NCBI RefSeq assembly: GCF_003344765.1
Contig: NZ_QPMH01000018.1
Span: 1-64,000, forward strand
DNA: 64,000 bases
Direction: 5' to 3'
DNA from: Ferruginivarius sediminum
GTDB lineage: Bacteria > Pseudomonadota > Alphaproteobacteria > Kiloniellales > Rhodovibrionaceae
This document shows positions 24,563-33,803 of this stretch, piece after piece. The position numbers were made by a program, and so were the translations under genes. The notes below the pieces were generated by a model that saw nothing but the letters and a program-made list of their open reading frames with translations, had not been told where the DNA came from and made no database searches. The stretch's first letter is position 1. Each line of letters begins with the position of its first letter.

Positions 24563-25207
24563 ATGACCCAAGCACAGCACTCGGGCGGAAACGGCACTGG
24601 CATCGACACGGACCGCGTGATCGATGCGGCAATGGAACTCGCTGCCCAAAAGGGCTGGGAGCAGGTCTCCCTGCTCGACATCGCCCAGAAAGCGGGCGTG
24701 CCGCTGTCGAGGCTGTATGGCCGCTTCCCCGGCAAGCAGGAAGTCCTGGCGGCCTTCTCGCACCGCGTCGACGAGGCGGTGCTGGCGGAGCAGGCCGGCG
24801 AGGATCTGGAAGAACCAGCCCGCGACCGCCTGTTCGACATCCTGATGCTGCGCTTCGATCATCTGCAGCCCCATCGCGAGTCGATCCGCAACATTCTCGA
24901 TGCCTATCGGCGCGACCCGTTACTGGCTCTTGGCGGGCTGCGGCAGCTTCACCGCTCGATGCGCTGGATGCTCGAAGCCGCAAACCTCAGTAGCTCCGGG
25001 TTGCGGGGCGAACTTCGGGTCGAGGCCCTGTGCGCCATATACGCCGCGACGCTGCGCACATGGCTGGAGGACGACAGCGCAGACATGGCCAAGACGATGG
25101 CCTCGCTCGATGGATTATTGCGGCGCATCGAACGGCCCGCAGCCGTGCTGGAGGGACTGCGCCCCGCTCGCCGGGAAAGCCACGGCACCGCGCCGCACGA
25201 CGCTTGA
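24563..25207 (+). CDS. TetR-family transcriptional regulator
   Basis: This 214-aa regulator has an N-terminal TetR HTH (RVIDAAMELAAQKGWEQVSL then DIAQKAGVPLSRLYGRFPGK, about 20-65) and a divergent ligand-binding C-terminus. The gene lies 160 bases upstream of the phasin gene on the same strand, so it may control polyhydroxyalkanoate granule genes or sense an acyl-CoA. That is inference from position. The ligand is unknown. Confidence 0.82.
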   Translation: MTQAQHSGGNGTGIDTDRVIDAAMELAAQKGWEQVSLLDIAQKAGVPLSRLYGRFPGKQEVLAAFSHRVDEAVLAEQAGEDLEEPARDRLFDILMLRFDHLQPHRESIRNILDAYRRDPLLALGGLRQLHRSMRWMLEAANLSSSGLRGELRVEALCAIYAATLRTWLEDDSADMAKTMASLDGLLRRIERPAAVLEGLRPARRESHGTAPHDA

Positions 25208-25256
25208 CACCTCGGTTCAGGCTCGTGCGTACCCGGACGCTCTCCTTCCGGTCGCG

Positions 25257-25331
25257 TTTTGTGCACCGCAAAAACTTCTCTTGACACAGAGCCCTCTTGG
25301 TCTCACATACGGTTCAGCGTTGTGCACCGCA
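25257..25331 (+). promoter_or_regulatory. phasin promoter flanked by direct repeats (PhaR-like sites)
   Basis: The 11-mer TGTGCACCGCA occurs twice, at 25260-25270 and 25321-25331, on either side of a TTGACA -35-like box (25281-25286). GCA/TGC-rich sites in phasin promoters are known targets of the PHA-responsive repressor PhaR in alphaproteobacteria. Binding here is inferred. The exact -10 box is uncertain. Confidence 0.5.
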
Positions 25332-25369
25332 GCATGACGCGGGACTGCCAATGCGAGGAGGAATGCATC

Positions 25370-25855
25370 ATGGCGACCAAGACCGGCAATCCGTTCCTGG
25401 ATCAGGACTTCAGCAACATCTTCGACTTCAAGCGTTACGCCGACCAGTTCCAGGTTCCTGGCCTGGACAGCAAGGCGCTGATCGAAGCGCAGCGTAAGAA
25501 CATCGAGGCCATCACACAGGCCAATCGCGTCGCGTTCGAGGGCATGCAGGCCGTCGCTCAGCGCCAGGGTGAGATCCTCCGCCAGGCGATGGACGAGTCC
25601 GTGAAGGCGATGCAGGACGTCGGCACGGCCAACGCGCCGGAGGACCGCGTCTCCAAGCAGACCGAGATCGCGAAGAACGCGTTCGAGACCGCGATCAAGA
25701 ACATGCGCGAACTCGCCGAGATGAGCGCGAAGTCGCAGACCGAGGCGCTTGACCTGATCAACACCCGTGTGACCGAGGGCTTCGACGAGATTCGCAACAG
25801 TGTCGCGCAGGCGACCAAGGAGGCCCAGAAGGCCGCCACTGCGAAGAGCGCCTGA
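25370..25855 (+). CDS. phasin family protein
   Basis: This 161-aa, almost entirely helical protein is of the phasin family, which coats polyhydroxyalkanoate granules. The N-terminus contains the family motif region NIFDFKRYADQFQVPGLD followed by ALIEAQRKNIEAITQANRV, with coiled-coil-forming helices throughout. It lacks a signal peptide. GAGGAGG at about 25355 is a very strong ribosome binding site, fitting an abundant protein. Direct repeats around its promoter suggest control by a PHA-sensing repressor. A strong terminator follows at 25911. No PHA synthase gene is in the window. Confidence 0.9.
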   Translation: MATKTGNPFLDQDFSNIFDFKRYADQFQVPGLDSKALIEAQRKNIEAITQANRVAFEGMQAVAQRQGEILRQAMDESVKAMQDVGTANAPEDRVSKQTEIAKNAFETAIKNMRELAEMSAKSQTEALDLINTRVTEGFDEIRNSVAQATKEAQKAATAKSA

Positions 25856-25910
25856 TCTCGCGAGCCTCGCGGGACGCGGCATATAGCCGGTCCGTACACG
25901 CTGTTCCAAA

Positions 25911-25943
25911 GGACCGCCGGCTGATGGTGCCGGCGGTCCTTTT
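25911..25943 (+). terminator. Rho-independent terminator after phasin
   Basis: An 11-bp perfect stem, GGACCGCCGGC (25911-25921) and GCCGGCGGTCC (25929-25939), with a seven-base loop is followed by TTTT. Confidence 0.88.
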
Positions 25944-26037
25944 CGTGTCGCGAGACAGCCAACGCCATAGGGCACCGGCTTGTCGTTCGTGAGCGGTGAT
26001 GCTAGAGCCTCCCCCGCAGCTTGAGACCGGGGGAGCC

Positions 26038-26388
26038 ATGCCTGAACGCAAGTCTGAGATATCCTTCGCGGATTTCCAGAAGATCGACATCCGGGTCGGC
26101 ACCATTGTGCGTGTCGAGGATTTCCCGGAAGCCCGCCGCCCCGCCTTCAAGCTCTGGGTCGATTTCGGCCCCGAGATCGGCACCCGAAAGACATCGGCCC
26201 AGATCACCAAGCATTACGCGCGACCCGGCCTCCTGGGCCGTCAGGTTGCCGCCGTGGTCAACTTCCCGCCCAAGCAGGTCGGCAAGTTCATGTCCGAGGT
26301 GTTGGTCCTGGGCTTCCCCGACCCGGACGGGGAGGTGGTCTTGATTTCGCCGGAGCGGCCGGTCCCGAACGGCGGTGTGCTTTATTGA
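26038..26388 (+). CDS. csaA: CsaA-like tRNA-binding domain protein
   Basis: This 116-aa OB-fold protein is of the CsaA/EMAP-II tRNA-binding type. It shows [19 protein letters not shown] at about 16-34, the FKLWVDFG strand, and [25 protein letters not shown] and [11 protein letters not shown] at the C-terminus. CsaA relatives bind tRNA and have been proposed as export chaperones. It is cytoplasmic, with no signal peptide. GGGGGAG precedes the ATG at 26038. It stands alone, convergent with petR. Confidence 0.85.
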   Translation: MPERKSEISFADFQKIDIRVGTIVRVEDFPEARRPAFKLWVDFGPEIGTRKTSAQITKHYARPGLLGRQVAAVVNFPPKQVGKFMSEVLVLGFPDPDGEVVLISPERPVPNGGVLY

Positions 26389-26417
26389 ATCGCGGCAAGC
26401 GCGCCGCTTGATTGGTG

Positions 26418-27116
26418 CTAATCGGCCATAAGGACATAGCCCGTGCCCCGCACCGTGCGCAGATAGCGGGGGTACTTGGGATCGTCCTCGATCTTCCGGC
26501 GTAGCCGCGTCATCTGCACGTCGATGGTCCGCCGGCCGCCCTCTATCCCGCTTGCATCGCAAAGCGCCTCGCGCGTCAAGGCCACCCCCGGCTGCCGCGC
26601 CAGGGCGGCAAGCAAGGCCGTCTCGGCCTCGGTCAGGCGCACGGCCTTCGGGCCCATTCGAAGTTCCGCGCGAGCGACGTCGAATTCGTAGCCGCCAAAG
26701 GCCACCACCGACGGGTCGACCTCTCGCTGCGGCACGCGGCGCAGGATGGCGTTGATCCGCAACACCAGCTCGCGCGGCTCGAACGGCTTGGCGAGATAGT
26801 CGTCGGCGCCCCGGCTCAACCCCTCGATCCGATCGTCGGCCTCGGTCATCGCCGTCAGAAGCAGGATTGGCACGCCGTTATTGCGCCGCAGCGACTCGGT
26901 CAGATCAAGGCCACTCTCGCCCGGCATCATGATGTCGAGAACCAGCAGATCGAAGGTCAGCGCCCGCAGCTTGTCGCGGGCGTCCGCCGCATTCTCCGCC
27001 ACGGTGACGCGAAACCCCTGCTCCACCAGATAGCGCTGCAGCAGCGCGCGCAAGCGCGTGTCGTCGTCGACCACAAGGATATGTGCGGCTTCCTCGCCCT
27101 GCTGCATGACCATCAC
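26418..27116 (-). CDS. petR: OmpR-type response regulator, PetR-like
   Basis: This 232-aa response regulator has an N-terminal receiver (HILVVDDDTRLRALL; phospho-acceptor Asp in DLLVLDIMMPGESGLD; Lys in YLAKPFEPREL) and a C-terminal winged helix (LTEAETALLAALARQPG, RTIDVQMTRLRRKIEDD, YLRTVRGTGYVL). It sits 25 bases downstream of a MarR-type gene, the petP-petR arrangement first described in Rhodobacter and common in alphaproteobacteria. No histidine kinase gene is adjacent, so its phosphodonor is unknown. The first residues MMVMQQGEEA give several possible starts. Confidence 0.85.
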   Translation of the reverse strand: MMVMQQGEEAAHILVVDDDTRLRALLQRYLVEQGFRVTVAENAADARDKLRALTFDLLVLDIMMPGESGLDLTESLRRNNGVPILLLTAMTEADDRIEGLSRGADDYLAKPFEPRELVLRINAILRRVPQREVDPSVVAFGGYEFDVARAELRMGPKAVRLTEAETALLAALARQPGVALTREALCDASGIEGGRRTIDVQMTRLRRKIEDDPKYPRYLRTVRGTGYVLMAD

Positions 27117-27141
27117 TATAGAAGCGCCATCCGGCCGCCGG

Positions 27142-27651
27142 CTAGCGCCGGCCGCCGCTACGCTGGCCCTCGCGCCGCTCGAAGCGCTGGCGGTCCGGCT
27201 CTTCCATGATGCCCAGCATCACCTGCCGGAAACCCTCGACAGCCTCTGCCCCCGCCTCGCGGTAGGCGCGGGCAATAAGCTGCCGCTGGTTTTCGCTCAG
27301 CTCATGCTCCAGCGCCCTGCCCTTCTCGGTCAACTCCAACCTGCGCTGGCGCCGGTCCCGTTCGCCCGGATGTTGCACGATGAAGCCCTCGCGCACGAGT
27401 TGGCTCAGCACCCGCGACAGGCTCTGCTTGGTGATCTGTAGGATCCCGAGCAGCTCGCTGACGGTGATTCCGGGATAGCGCTCGACGAAGTAGATCACCC
27501 GCCGGTGCGCGCGGCCGAAGCCGTACTTGGACAGGATCTTGTCCGGTACGGCCGTGAAATCGCGATAGGCGAAGAACAGCAATTCCATCGCCTGGCGCAG
27601 TTCCTCCTCGCGCAGGAAGAGAGGATTCGGACCTGTTTTTACGTCAGCCAT
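27142..27651 (-). CDS. petP: MarR-family regulator, PetP-like
   Basis: This 169-aa MarR regulator has the winged helix at about 50-115 (FGRAHRRVIYFVERYPGITV, SELLGILQITKQSLSRVLSQ, LVREGFIVQHPGERDRRQR). It is the upstream partner of petR in the PetP/PetR pair. The C-terminus is Arg/Gly-rich. The ATG at 27651 lies inside a perfect inverted repeat (TACGTCA-N7-TGACGTA, 27640-27660), which is a plausible autoregulatory operator. The gene is divergent from ilvE across about 190 bases. Confidence 0.82.
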   Translation of the reverse strand: MADVKTGPNPLFLREEELRQAMELLFFAYRDFTAVPDKILSKYGFGRAHRRVIYFVERYPGITVSELLGILQITKQSLSRVLSQLVREGFIVQHPGERDRRQRRLELTEKGRALEHELSENQRQLIARAYREAGAEAVEGFRQVMLGIMEEPDRQRFERREGQRSGGRR

Positions 27652-27660
27652 GTTGACGTA
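27640..27660. promoter_or_regulatory. perfect inverted repeat over the petP start codon
   Basis: TACGTCA (27640-27646) and TGACGTA (27654-27660) are exact inverted copies around a seven-base spacer that contains the petP ATG. The size and symmetry suit a MarR-dimer operator, so autoregulation is a reasonable guess. Confidence 0.5.
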
Positions 27661-27842
27661 TATCGCTAATGATGTTACGAGCGGGCGACCGGCTTCGACA
27701 GAATGTTCCTCATCGGTTAAACTCGGTGTAACAAACCGAAGCCTTCCGGGGAATGCCCAGACGGCCGGTAAGCCGCGGACGGCTTGCAGCGCCCGCACAA
27801 GACGATACGAGGCCCACACGAGCAAGAGCGAACGGGTGCGTC

Positions 27843-28754
27843 ATGGCAATGATCCCTTTCGACGACCGAGACGGTCACATCTGGATGAACGGTAAACTCG
27901 TGCCCTGGCGCGAGGCCAAGATTCATGTCCTTACACATGGTCTGCACTACGCGGACTGTGTTTTCGAAGGTGAGCGCGTCTATAACGGCCGCATCTTCAA
28001 GCGCGACGAACATCACCAGCGTCTGCACGACTCCGCCGAGATTCTCGGCTTCCGTATCCCCTATTCGGTGGACGAGATCAACGCCGCAGCCGAAGAAGTC
28101 TTGCACGCGAACGGGATCGCCGACGGCTATGTGCGCCCCGTCGCCTGGCGCGGCAGCGAGATGATGGGCGTCTCCGCGCAGCAGAACTCGGTCAATGTCG
28201 CCATCGCCGCCTGGGAGTGGCCGTCGTATTTCACGCCCGAGGCGCGCATGCAGGGCATCCGCATGAAGACCGCGCCCTGGCGCCGCCCGGCGCCCGATAC
28301 CGCGCCGGTGAAATCCAAGGCGGCCGGCCTTTACATGATCTGCACCATGTCGAAGCATCAGGTCGAGGCCGAGGGCTATAACGACGCGCTGATGCTGGAC
28401 TACCGCGGCCGGATCGCCGAGGCGACCGGCGCGAATATCTTCCTGGTCCAGAACGGCGAACTTCACACGCCGGTTCCGGACTGCTTTTTGGACGGTATAA
28501 CCCGGCGCACGGTCATCGACCTCGCCCGCCAGCACGGCTATACGGTCCACGAGCGCGCCATCATGCCCGAAGAGCTTGCGAAGACGGACGAGGTCTTCAT
28601 CTCCGGCACCGCCGTCGAAGTAACGCCGGTGCGCGAGATCGACGAGCACACCTTCACCGTCGGCGAGATCACCCGCAATTTGCTGACCGCCTACGACGAG
28701 CTGGTTCAGCGCGGCGACGAGCGGGCCGCCAGCGCCTCGGCCAGCGCCGCCTGA
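27843..28754 (+). CDS. ilvE: branched-chain amino acid aminotransferase
   Basis: This 303-aa PLP-dependent fold type IV aminotransferase interconverts branched-chain amino acids and their 2-oxo acids. The family features are VLTHGLHYADCVFEGERVYNG near the N-terminus, the PLP-Lys region PVKSKAAGLYMICTMSK (about 155-171), GYNDALMLDYRGRIAEATGANIF, and FISGTAVEVTPVREID. The start ATG 27843 gives MAMIPFDDRDGHIW, typical of alphaproteobacterial IlvE. The C-terminus is Ala/Ser-rich. It is divergent from petP and followed by a strong terminator. Confidence 0.94.
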   Translation: MAMIPFDDRDGHIWMNGKLVPWREAKIHVLTHGLHYADCVFEGERVYNGRIFKRDEHHQRLHDSAEILGFRIPYSVDEINAAAEEVLHANGIADGYVRPVAWRGSEMMGVSAQQNSVNVAIAAWEWPSYFTPEARMQGIRMKTAPWRRPAPDTAPVKSKAAGLYMICTMSKHQVEAEGYNDALMLDYRGRIAEATGANIFLVQNGELHTPVPDCFLDGITRRTVIDLARQHGYTVHERAIMPEELAKTDEVFISGTAVEVTPVREIDEHTFTVGEITRNLLTAYDELVQRGDERAASASASAA

Positions 28755-28787
28755 GCCTCGCACCCGGCTCGAACGGCCTCGAAACGC

Positions 28788-28818
28788 AAAGCGGCGCCCA
28801 TCGGGGCGCCGCTTTTTT
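28788..28818. terminator. Rho-independent terminator after ilvE
   Basis: The stem GCGGCGCCC / GGGCGCCGC with loop ATCG (28791-28812) is followed by six Ts on the plus strand. Three As on the other side give weaker function for the convergent ppdK transcript. Confidence 0.9.
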
Positions 28819-28886
28819 GTTCCAGGGCATGTTATCGCGTTCGGCACCACAGCCAGCAGCAATCCAAGCCGGCTGGATCGGCGAGC

Positions 28887-31592
28887 CTAGCCAGCCTTAC
28901 GTTTCGCCGTCTGCCCGGAGGCCTTGGCGGGTTCGTCATGGGCGAGCGCGGCCTGCGCCGCCGCCAGCCGGGCGATCGGCACGCGGAACGGCGAGCAGGA
29001 TACATAGTCTAGACCCACGCCCTGGCAGAAGTCGATGGACGCCGGGTCGCCACCGTGCTCACCGCATATGCCGAGCTTGATGTCCGGGCGGGTCTTGCGG
29101 CCGCCGTCGCTTGCGATTTCGACCAGCTTGCCCACCCCCACCGGGTCCAGGGTGATGAACGGATCGTTCGCCAGGATGCCCTGCTCCTCGTAGGCCGGCA
29201 GGAAATTCGCGGCGTCGTCGCGGGACAGGCCGAAAGTGGTCTGCGTCAGGTCGTTCGTGCCGAACGAGAAGAACTCGGCGTGCTTCGCGATATGCTCCGA
29301 GGTCAGGGCGGCGCGCGGCAGTTCGATCATGGTGCCGACCAGATAGCTGATCTCGACGCCCTTCGCCTCCATCACCTCGCGCGCCACACGGTCCACGAGG
29401 CCGCGCAGGATCTCCAGTTCCTTCTCGATGGCGACCAGCGGGATCATGATTTCCGGCTCGACCGTCTCGCCCGAATCGGCCGCGACCTCGGCCGCCGCCT
29501 CGAAGATCGCCCGGGCCTGCATCTCGTAAATCTCGGGATAGGTGATGCCGAGGCGGCAACCGCGATGGCCCAGCATCGGATTCGCTTCCGCCAGCTTCAG
29601 GGCGCGCGTGCGGACCTGATCCACTGTCACCCCGGCGGCCTTGGCCACCTGCTCCATCTCCGCGTCCTCGCGCGGCAGGAACTCGTGCAACGGCGGGTCC
29701 AGCAGGCGGATGGTGACGGGCAGCCCCTTCATGATCCGGAACAGCTCGACGAAGTCCTGGCGCTGCATCGGCAGGATGCGCTCCAGCGGGCCGCGCCGAC
29801 CCTCGACACTGTCCGCCAGGATCATCTCGCGCACCGCCACGATGCGGTCGGCCTCGAAAAACATATGCTCGGTGCGGCAAAGGCCGATGCCCTCGGCCCC
29901 GAACTTGACGGCGGTGCGCGCGTCCGCAGGAGTCTCGGCGTTGGTGCGCACCTTCATCGTGCGGATGCCGTCGGCCCAGCCCATCAGCGTGGCGAAATCG
30001 CCGGAAAGTTCCGGCTGCACCGTCGGCACCTCACCGCGCATCACCTCGCCGGAAGCACCGTCGATAGTGATGATATCGCCCTCGCTCAGTTCCACGTCGC
30101 GCACGCGAAGCTTGCCGGTCTTGTAGTCGATGCGCAGCTCGCCCGCGCCGGCCACGCAGGGACGGCCCATGCCGCGCGCCACCACCGCGGCGTGCGAAGT
30201 CATGCCCCCGCGCGTGGTCAGGATGCCCTCGGCGGCATGCATGCCGTGGATGTCTTCCGGCGAGGTCTCGACGCGGCAGAGAATCACCTTCTCGCCCGCG
30301 TGCGCCTGCTGCTCCGCATGGTCGGCGCTGAAGACGATCCGACCCGAGGCCGCACCCGGCGAGGCCGGCAGGCCACGTGCGATCACATCGCGCTCGGCCG
30401 TGGGGTCGAGAGTTGGGTGCAGAAGCTGATCCAGCGAGTTCGGCGTCACCCGCTGCACCGCCTCGGCCTCGCCAAGGACGCCGTCGCGCACCATGTCCAC
30501 GGCAATCTTGAGCGCCGCGGAGGCCGTGCGCTTGCCGTTGCGCGTCTGCAGCATGAACAGGGTGCCGCGCTGCACGGTGAACTCGATATCCTGCATGTCG
30601 CGGTAATGCGTCTCCAGCTTCGCTCGCACATCGCAAAGCTGCTGGTAGACATCCGGCATGGTTTCTTCCATCGACGGCAGGCCGCCGCCGTTCTGCTCTC
30701 TGGAGCGTATGGTCAGCGGCTGCGGAGTGCGGATTCCGGCGACCACATCCTCGCCCTGCGCGTTGATCAGGAACTCGCCATAGAAGTCGTTGTCGCCTGT
30801 CGAGGGGTCACGCGTGAACGCCACGCCGGTGGCGCAGTCCGCGCCCATGTTGCCGAACACCATGGCCTGGACGTTGACGGCGGTGCCCCAGTTCTCGGGG
30901 ATGTTGTGTAGCTTACGATAGGTGATGGCACGCTGGTTCATCCAGGAGTCGAACACGGCCGCGATGGCGCCCCAAAGCTGCTTCTCCGGCTCCTGCGGGA
31001 AGGGGATGTCGGCGTCCTCGGCCACAACGGCCTTGTACTGCTCGATGACCGCCTGCCAGTCCTCGGCCGACAGCTCGGTATCCAGCGTAACGCCCTTATC
31101 CTCCTTGAACATCTCCAGGATGTCTTCGAAGCGGTGATGCTCCACGCCCATCACCACGTCGCCGTACATCTGGATAAAACGGCGGTAGCTGTCGAACGCG
31201 AAACGCCGGTCGCCCGACTTTCGGGCCAGCCCTTCGACCGTTTCGTCATTCAGGCCGAGGTTGAGCACAGTATCCATCATGCCCGGCATCGACACCCGCG
31301 CGCCCGAGCGCACGGAAACCAGCAACGGGTTCTCCGGGTCGCCGAAGGTGGTGCCAAGCTCCGCCTCGATCTTTCGCAAGGCCTTGCTCACCTGATCCGA
31401 GAGGCCGTCGGGATAGCCGCCGTTCTGCGTGTGAAAGATGCAGACCTCGGTGGTAATGGTGAAGCCCGGCGGCACCGGCAGCGCCAGCGAGGCCATCTCG
31501 GCCAGATTCGCGCCCTTGCCGCCCAGGAGGTTCCGCATGTCGGCCCGGCCTTCCGAGCCGTTCGGGCCGAAACTGTAGACCCACTTGGTCAT
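28887..31592 (-). CDS. ppdK: pyruvate, phosphate dikinase
   Basis: This 901-aa enzyme interconverts pyruvate + ATP + Pi and PEP + AMP + PPi. It has the N-terminal ATP-grasp domain (NLLGGKGANLAEMASLALPV, VSVRSGARVSMPGMMDTVLN), the phosphohistidine domain with catalytic His in TRGGMTSHAAVVARGMG, and the C-terminal PEP/pyruvate TIM barrel (GIGLCRTEHMFF, GTNDLTQTTFGLSRDD, GICGEHGGDPASIDF with active Cys). The length is normal. It starts seven bases after glyS, so it is probably transcribed with glyQ-glyS, an order seen in other Rhodospirillales. No adjacent regulatory DUF299 protein gene is seen. Confidence 0.96.
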   Translation of the reverse strand: MTKWVYSFGPNGSEGRADMRNLLGGKGANLAEMASLALPVPPGFTITTEVCIFHTQNGGYPDGLSDQVSKALRKIEAELGTTFGDPENPLLVSVRSGARVSMPGMMDTVLNLGLNDETVEGLARKSGDRRFAFDSYRRFIQMYGDVVMGVEHHRFEDILEMFKEDKGVTLDTELSAEDWQAVIEQYKAVVAEDADIPFPQEPEKQLWGAIAAVFDSWMNQRAITYRKLHNIPENWGTAVNVQAMVFGNMGADCATGVAFTRDPSTGDNDFYGEFLINAQGEDVVAGIRTPQPLTIRSREQNGGGLPSMEETMPDVYQQLCDVRAKLETHYRDMQDIEFTVQRGTLFMLQTRNGKRTASAALKIAVDMVRDGVLGEAEAVQRVTPNSLDQLLHPTLDPTAERDVIARGLPASPGAASGRIVFSADHAEQQAHAGEKVILCRVETSPEDIHGMHAAEGILTTRGGMTSHAAVVARGMGRPCVAGAGELRIDYKTGKLRVRDVELSEGDIITIDGASGEVMRGEVPTVQPELSGDFATLMGWADGIRTMKVRTNAETPADARTAVKFGAEGIGLCRTEHMFFEADRIVAVREMILADSVEGRRGPLERILPMQRQDFVELFRIMKGLPVTIRLLDPPLHEFLPREDAEMEQVAKAAGVTVDQVRTRALKLAEANPMLGHRGCRLGITYPEIYEMQARAIFEAAAEVAADSGETVEPEIMIPLVAIEKELEILRGLVDRVAREVMEAKGVEISYLVGTMIELPRAALTSEHIAKHAEFFSFGTNDLTQTTFGLSRDDAANFLPAYEEQGILANDPFITLDPVGVGKLVEIASDGGRKTRPDIKLGICGEHGGDPASIDFCQGVGLDYVSCSPFRVPIARLAAAQAALAHDEPAKASGQTAKRKAG

Positions 31593-31599
31593 GGCACCC

Positions 31600-33771
31600 T
31601 TACCCCTCGATCTTCGAGAAATCCGCGACCTGGTTCATTACGGTCACGATGCTATGCAGAAGAGCCAGCCGATTGGCGCGCACGGCGCGGTCATCCGTGT
31701 TCACCATGACTTTTTCGAAGAAGTCGTCGATCGGCGCGCGCAGGCGGGCAAGCTCCGTCATGGCGTCCTGGAACGTTTCGCCCCGGAGCGCCTTGCCGAT
31801 GGTTTCGCGAACGGCCGACAAATTCTGCCAAACCGCCTTCTCCGCCGCGTCCTGGAACAGGGCCGGATCGACGTCGCGGTAGCTGGCCTTGTCCTTCTTC
31901 TCCTCGATGCGGACGATGTTGCCGGCGCGACGATAGGCGGTCAGCAGGTTGGCGCCGTCGTCGCTCTGCAGGAAGGCGCGCAGCGCCTCGACCCGTGCCA
32001 GCAGGCGAACGAGGTCGTCTTCCGGCCCGCCTTCGGGCGCCTCCACGGCGAAGATGGCGGAGATCAGGTCGTGGCGTACGCCCCGGTCGCGCAGCACCAC
32101 CTTCAGCCGATCCATCAGGAAGTCCAGCACTTCGCCGGTCAACGCCTCCTCGGCATGCGGCACATGCTCGGCCGCGCTGACGCCCCGGTCGCTGGCCTGC
32201 GCGGCGGCGGCAAGGTGGGAGCGGAATGCCTGCTGCGCATCCTCGGGCTGCAGGTGGAACGCCTCCGCCAGCACCTTTCCGAGCGGCAGCCGCAGTTCGT
32301 TCTCCACGATAAGCCGAATCACGCCCAGCGCCGCCCGGCGCAGCGCGAAGGGGTCCTTGGAGCCGGTCGGCTTCTCCCCGATGGTGAAGAAGCCGGTCAG
32401 CGTGTCCAGCTTGTCGGCCAGCGACACGGCCACCGACACCGGCGCATCGGGGCAGCGGTCGTTCGGCCCCTGCGGCGCGTAGTGGTCGGCAATCGCCTCC
32501 GCCACCTCGGGCGCCTCGCCGTCGGCCAGCGCGTAATACCGGCCCATCACGCCCTGCAGCTCGGGAAACTCGCCCACCATGCCGGTGGTCAGGTCCGCCT
32601 TGGCCAGAAGCGCGGCGGAGCGCACCTTGTCGCGGTTCGCCTCCGCGATCCAGTCGGCGATGGTGACGGCCAACGCCTCCATCCGGTCGACCTTGTGGTG
32701 CAGCGATCCGAGGCGGGCGTGGAACACCACGTCCTGGAGCGCGGAAACCCGGTCCACCAGGCTTTCCTTACGGTCCTGCTCCCAGAAGAACTGCGCGTCC
32801 GACAGCCGTGCTCGCAGCACCCGCTCGTTGCCGGCGACAATGGCGGCGCCGCCGTCCGGTGTTTCCATGTTGGAGACCAATAGGAACCGCGGGGCCAGCG
32901 ATCCGTCCGCCCGCTCAAGCGCGAAATACTTCTGGTGCGTGCGCATCGAGACTGTGAGCACCTCGGGCGGCAGTTCCATGAACTGCGCGTCGATACGGCC
33001 CATCAGAACGACCGGCCACTCTGCAAGGCCAACGTTTTCCTCCAGCAGGCCGGGGTCGTCCTTGACCCGCAGGCCCTCGTCCGCCGCCAGGGTTTCGGCC
33101 CGTGCACGAATCCGCTCGCGCCGCTCGGCCGGATCGAGCACGACTTTGGCCTTTTCCAGCTTCGCGCGATAGTCCGCTGTCGAGGTAACCTCAAAGGCTG
33201 CGGGTGCGAGGAATCGGTGGCCGCGTGTCTCCCGCCCGAAGGTCAGCGTCCGGCCGCCAAGTTCCAGTTCCCCGGCAATGGGCGCCCCGTCGAACAGCGC
33301 AAGCACGCCGTGCAGCGGCCGCACATAGCGCATGCCGTAGGTCGCCCAGCGCATCGACTTCGGCCAGGACAGGCCACGCGCCAGTTCCGGCACGATGCCG
33401 GCGAGCACCTCCGTCGTCGGCCGGCCGGCCATGTGGCGGACCACGAAGTAGAAGGTGCCCTTCTCGGTCTCGCGCTGCTCGGCCTCGTCGGCCGAGGCAA
33501 GGCCGTTGGCGCGCAGGAAGCCGTCGAGTGCCTTCTGCGGCGCGCCAACCTTCGGCCCCTTCTTCTCCTCCGTCGTATCGGGCTGCTTCTCGGGCAGGCC
33601 AATGATGGAAAGCGTCAGGCGCCGGGGCGTGACGAAGCTTTCCGCCGCGTCGAAAGCGAGGCCCGCTTCGGCCAGCTTGTCGCTTGCCAGCCGCTTCAGC
33701 TCGGCGGCCGCGCGCGCCTGCATGCGCGCCGGAATCTCCTCGGAAAACAGCTCAAGCAGAAATTCAGCCAC
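31600..33771 (-). CDS. glyS: glycyl-tRNA synthetase beta subunit
   Basis: This 723-aa beta subunit of the bacterial alpha2beta2 glycyl-tRNA synthetase is needed for tRNA binding. It opens MAEFLLELFSEEIPARMQAR, the hallmark of GlyS. It contains LVSNMETPDGGAAIVAGNERVLRARL with SDAQFFWEQDRK, then the HD-like region (GEFPELQGVMGRYYA, DKLDTLTGFF, PFALRRAALGVIRLI) and a C-terminal anticodon-binding-like helical domain. glyQ lies upstream, separated by an unusual 210-base gap holding a long inverted-repeat element. Confidence 0.96.
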   Translation of the reverse strand: MAEFLLELFSEEIPARMQARAAAELKRLASDKLAEAGLAFDAAESFVTPRRLTLSIIGLPEKQPDTTEEKKGPKVGAPQKALDGFLRANGLASADEAEQRETEKGTFYFVVRHMAGRPTTEVLAGIVPELARGLSWPKSMRWATYGMRYVRPLHGVLALFDGAPIAGELELGGRTLTFGRETRGHRFLAPAAFEVTSTADYRAKLEKAKVVLDPAERRERIRARAETLAADEGLRVKDDPGLLEENVGLAEWPVVLMGRIDAQFMELPPEVLTVSMRTHQKYFALERADGSLAPRFLLVSNMETPDGGAAIVAGNERVLRARLSDAQFFWEQDRKESLVDRVSALQDVVFHARLGSLHHKVDRMEALAVTIADWIAEANRDKVRSAALLAKADLTTGMVGEFPELQGVMGRYYALADGEAPEVAEAIADHYAPQGPNDRCPDAPVSVAVSLADKLDTLTGFFTIGEKPTGSKDPFALRRAALGVIRLIVENELRLPLGKVLAEAFHLQPEDAQQAFRSHLAAAAQASDRGVSAAEHVPHAEEALTGEVLDFLMDRLKVVLRDRGVRHDLISAIFAVEAPEGGPEDDLVRLLARVEALRAFLQSDDGANLLTAYRRAGNIVRIEEKKDKASYRDVDPALFQDAAEKAVWQNLSAVRETIGKALRGETFQDAMTELARLRAPIDDFFEKVMVNTDDRAVRANRLALLHSIVTVMNQVADFSKIEG

Positions 33772-33803
33772 AGCGCCGCCTCATTCCTTCCGCAGGGGCC
33801 AAG

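Noticed and set aside
29055-30911. 618-codon plus-strand frame over ppdK
   Set aside because: It is antisense to pyruvate phosphate dikinase, whose catalytic motifs are intact.
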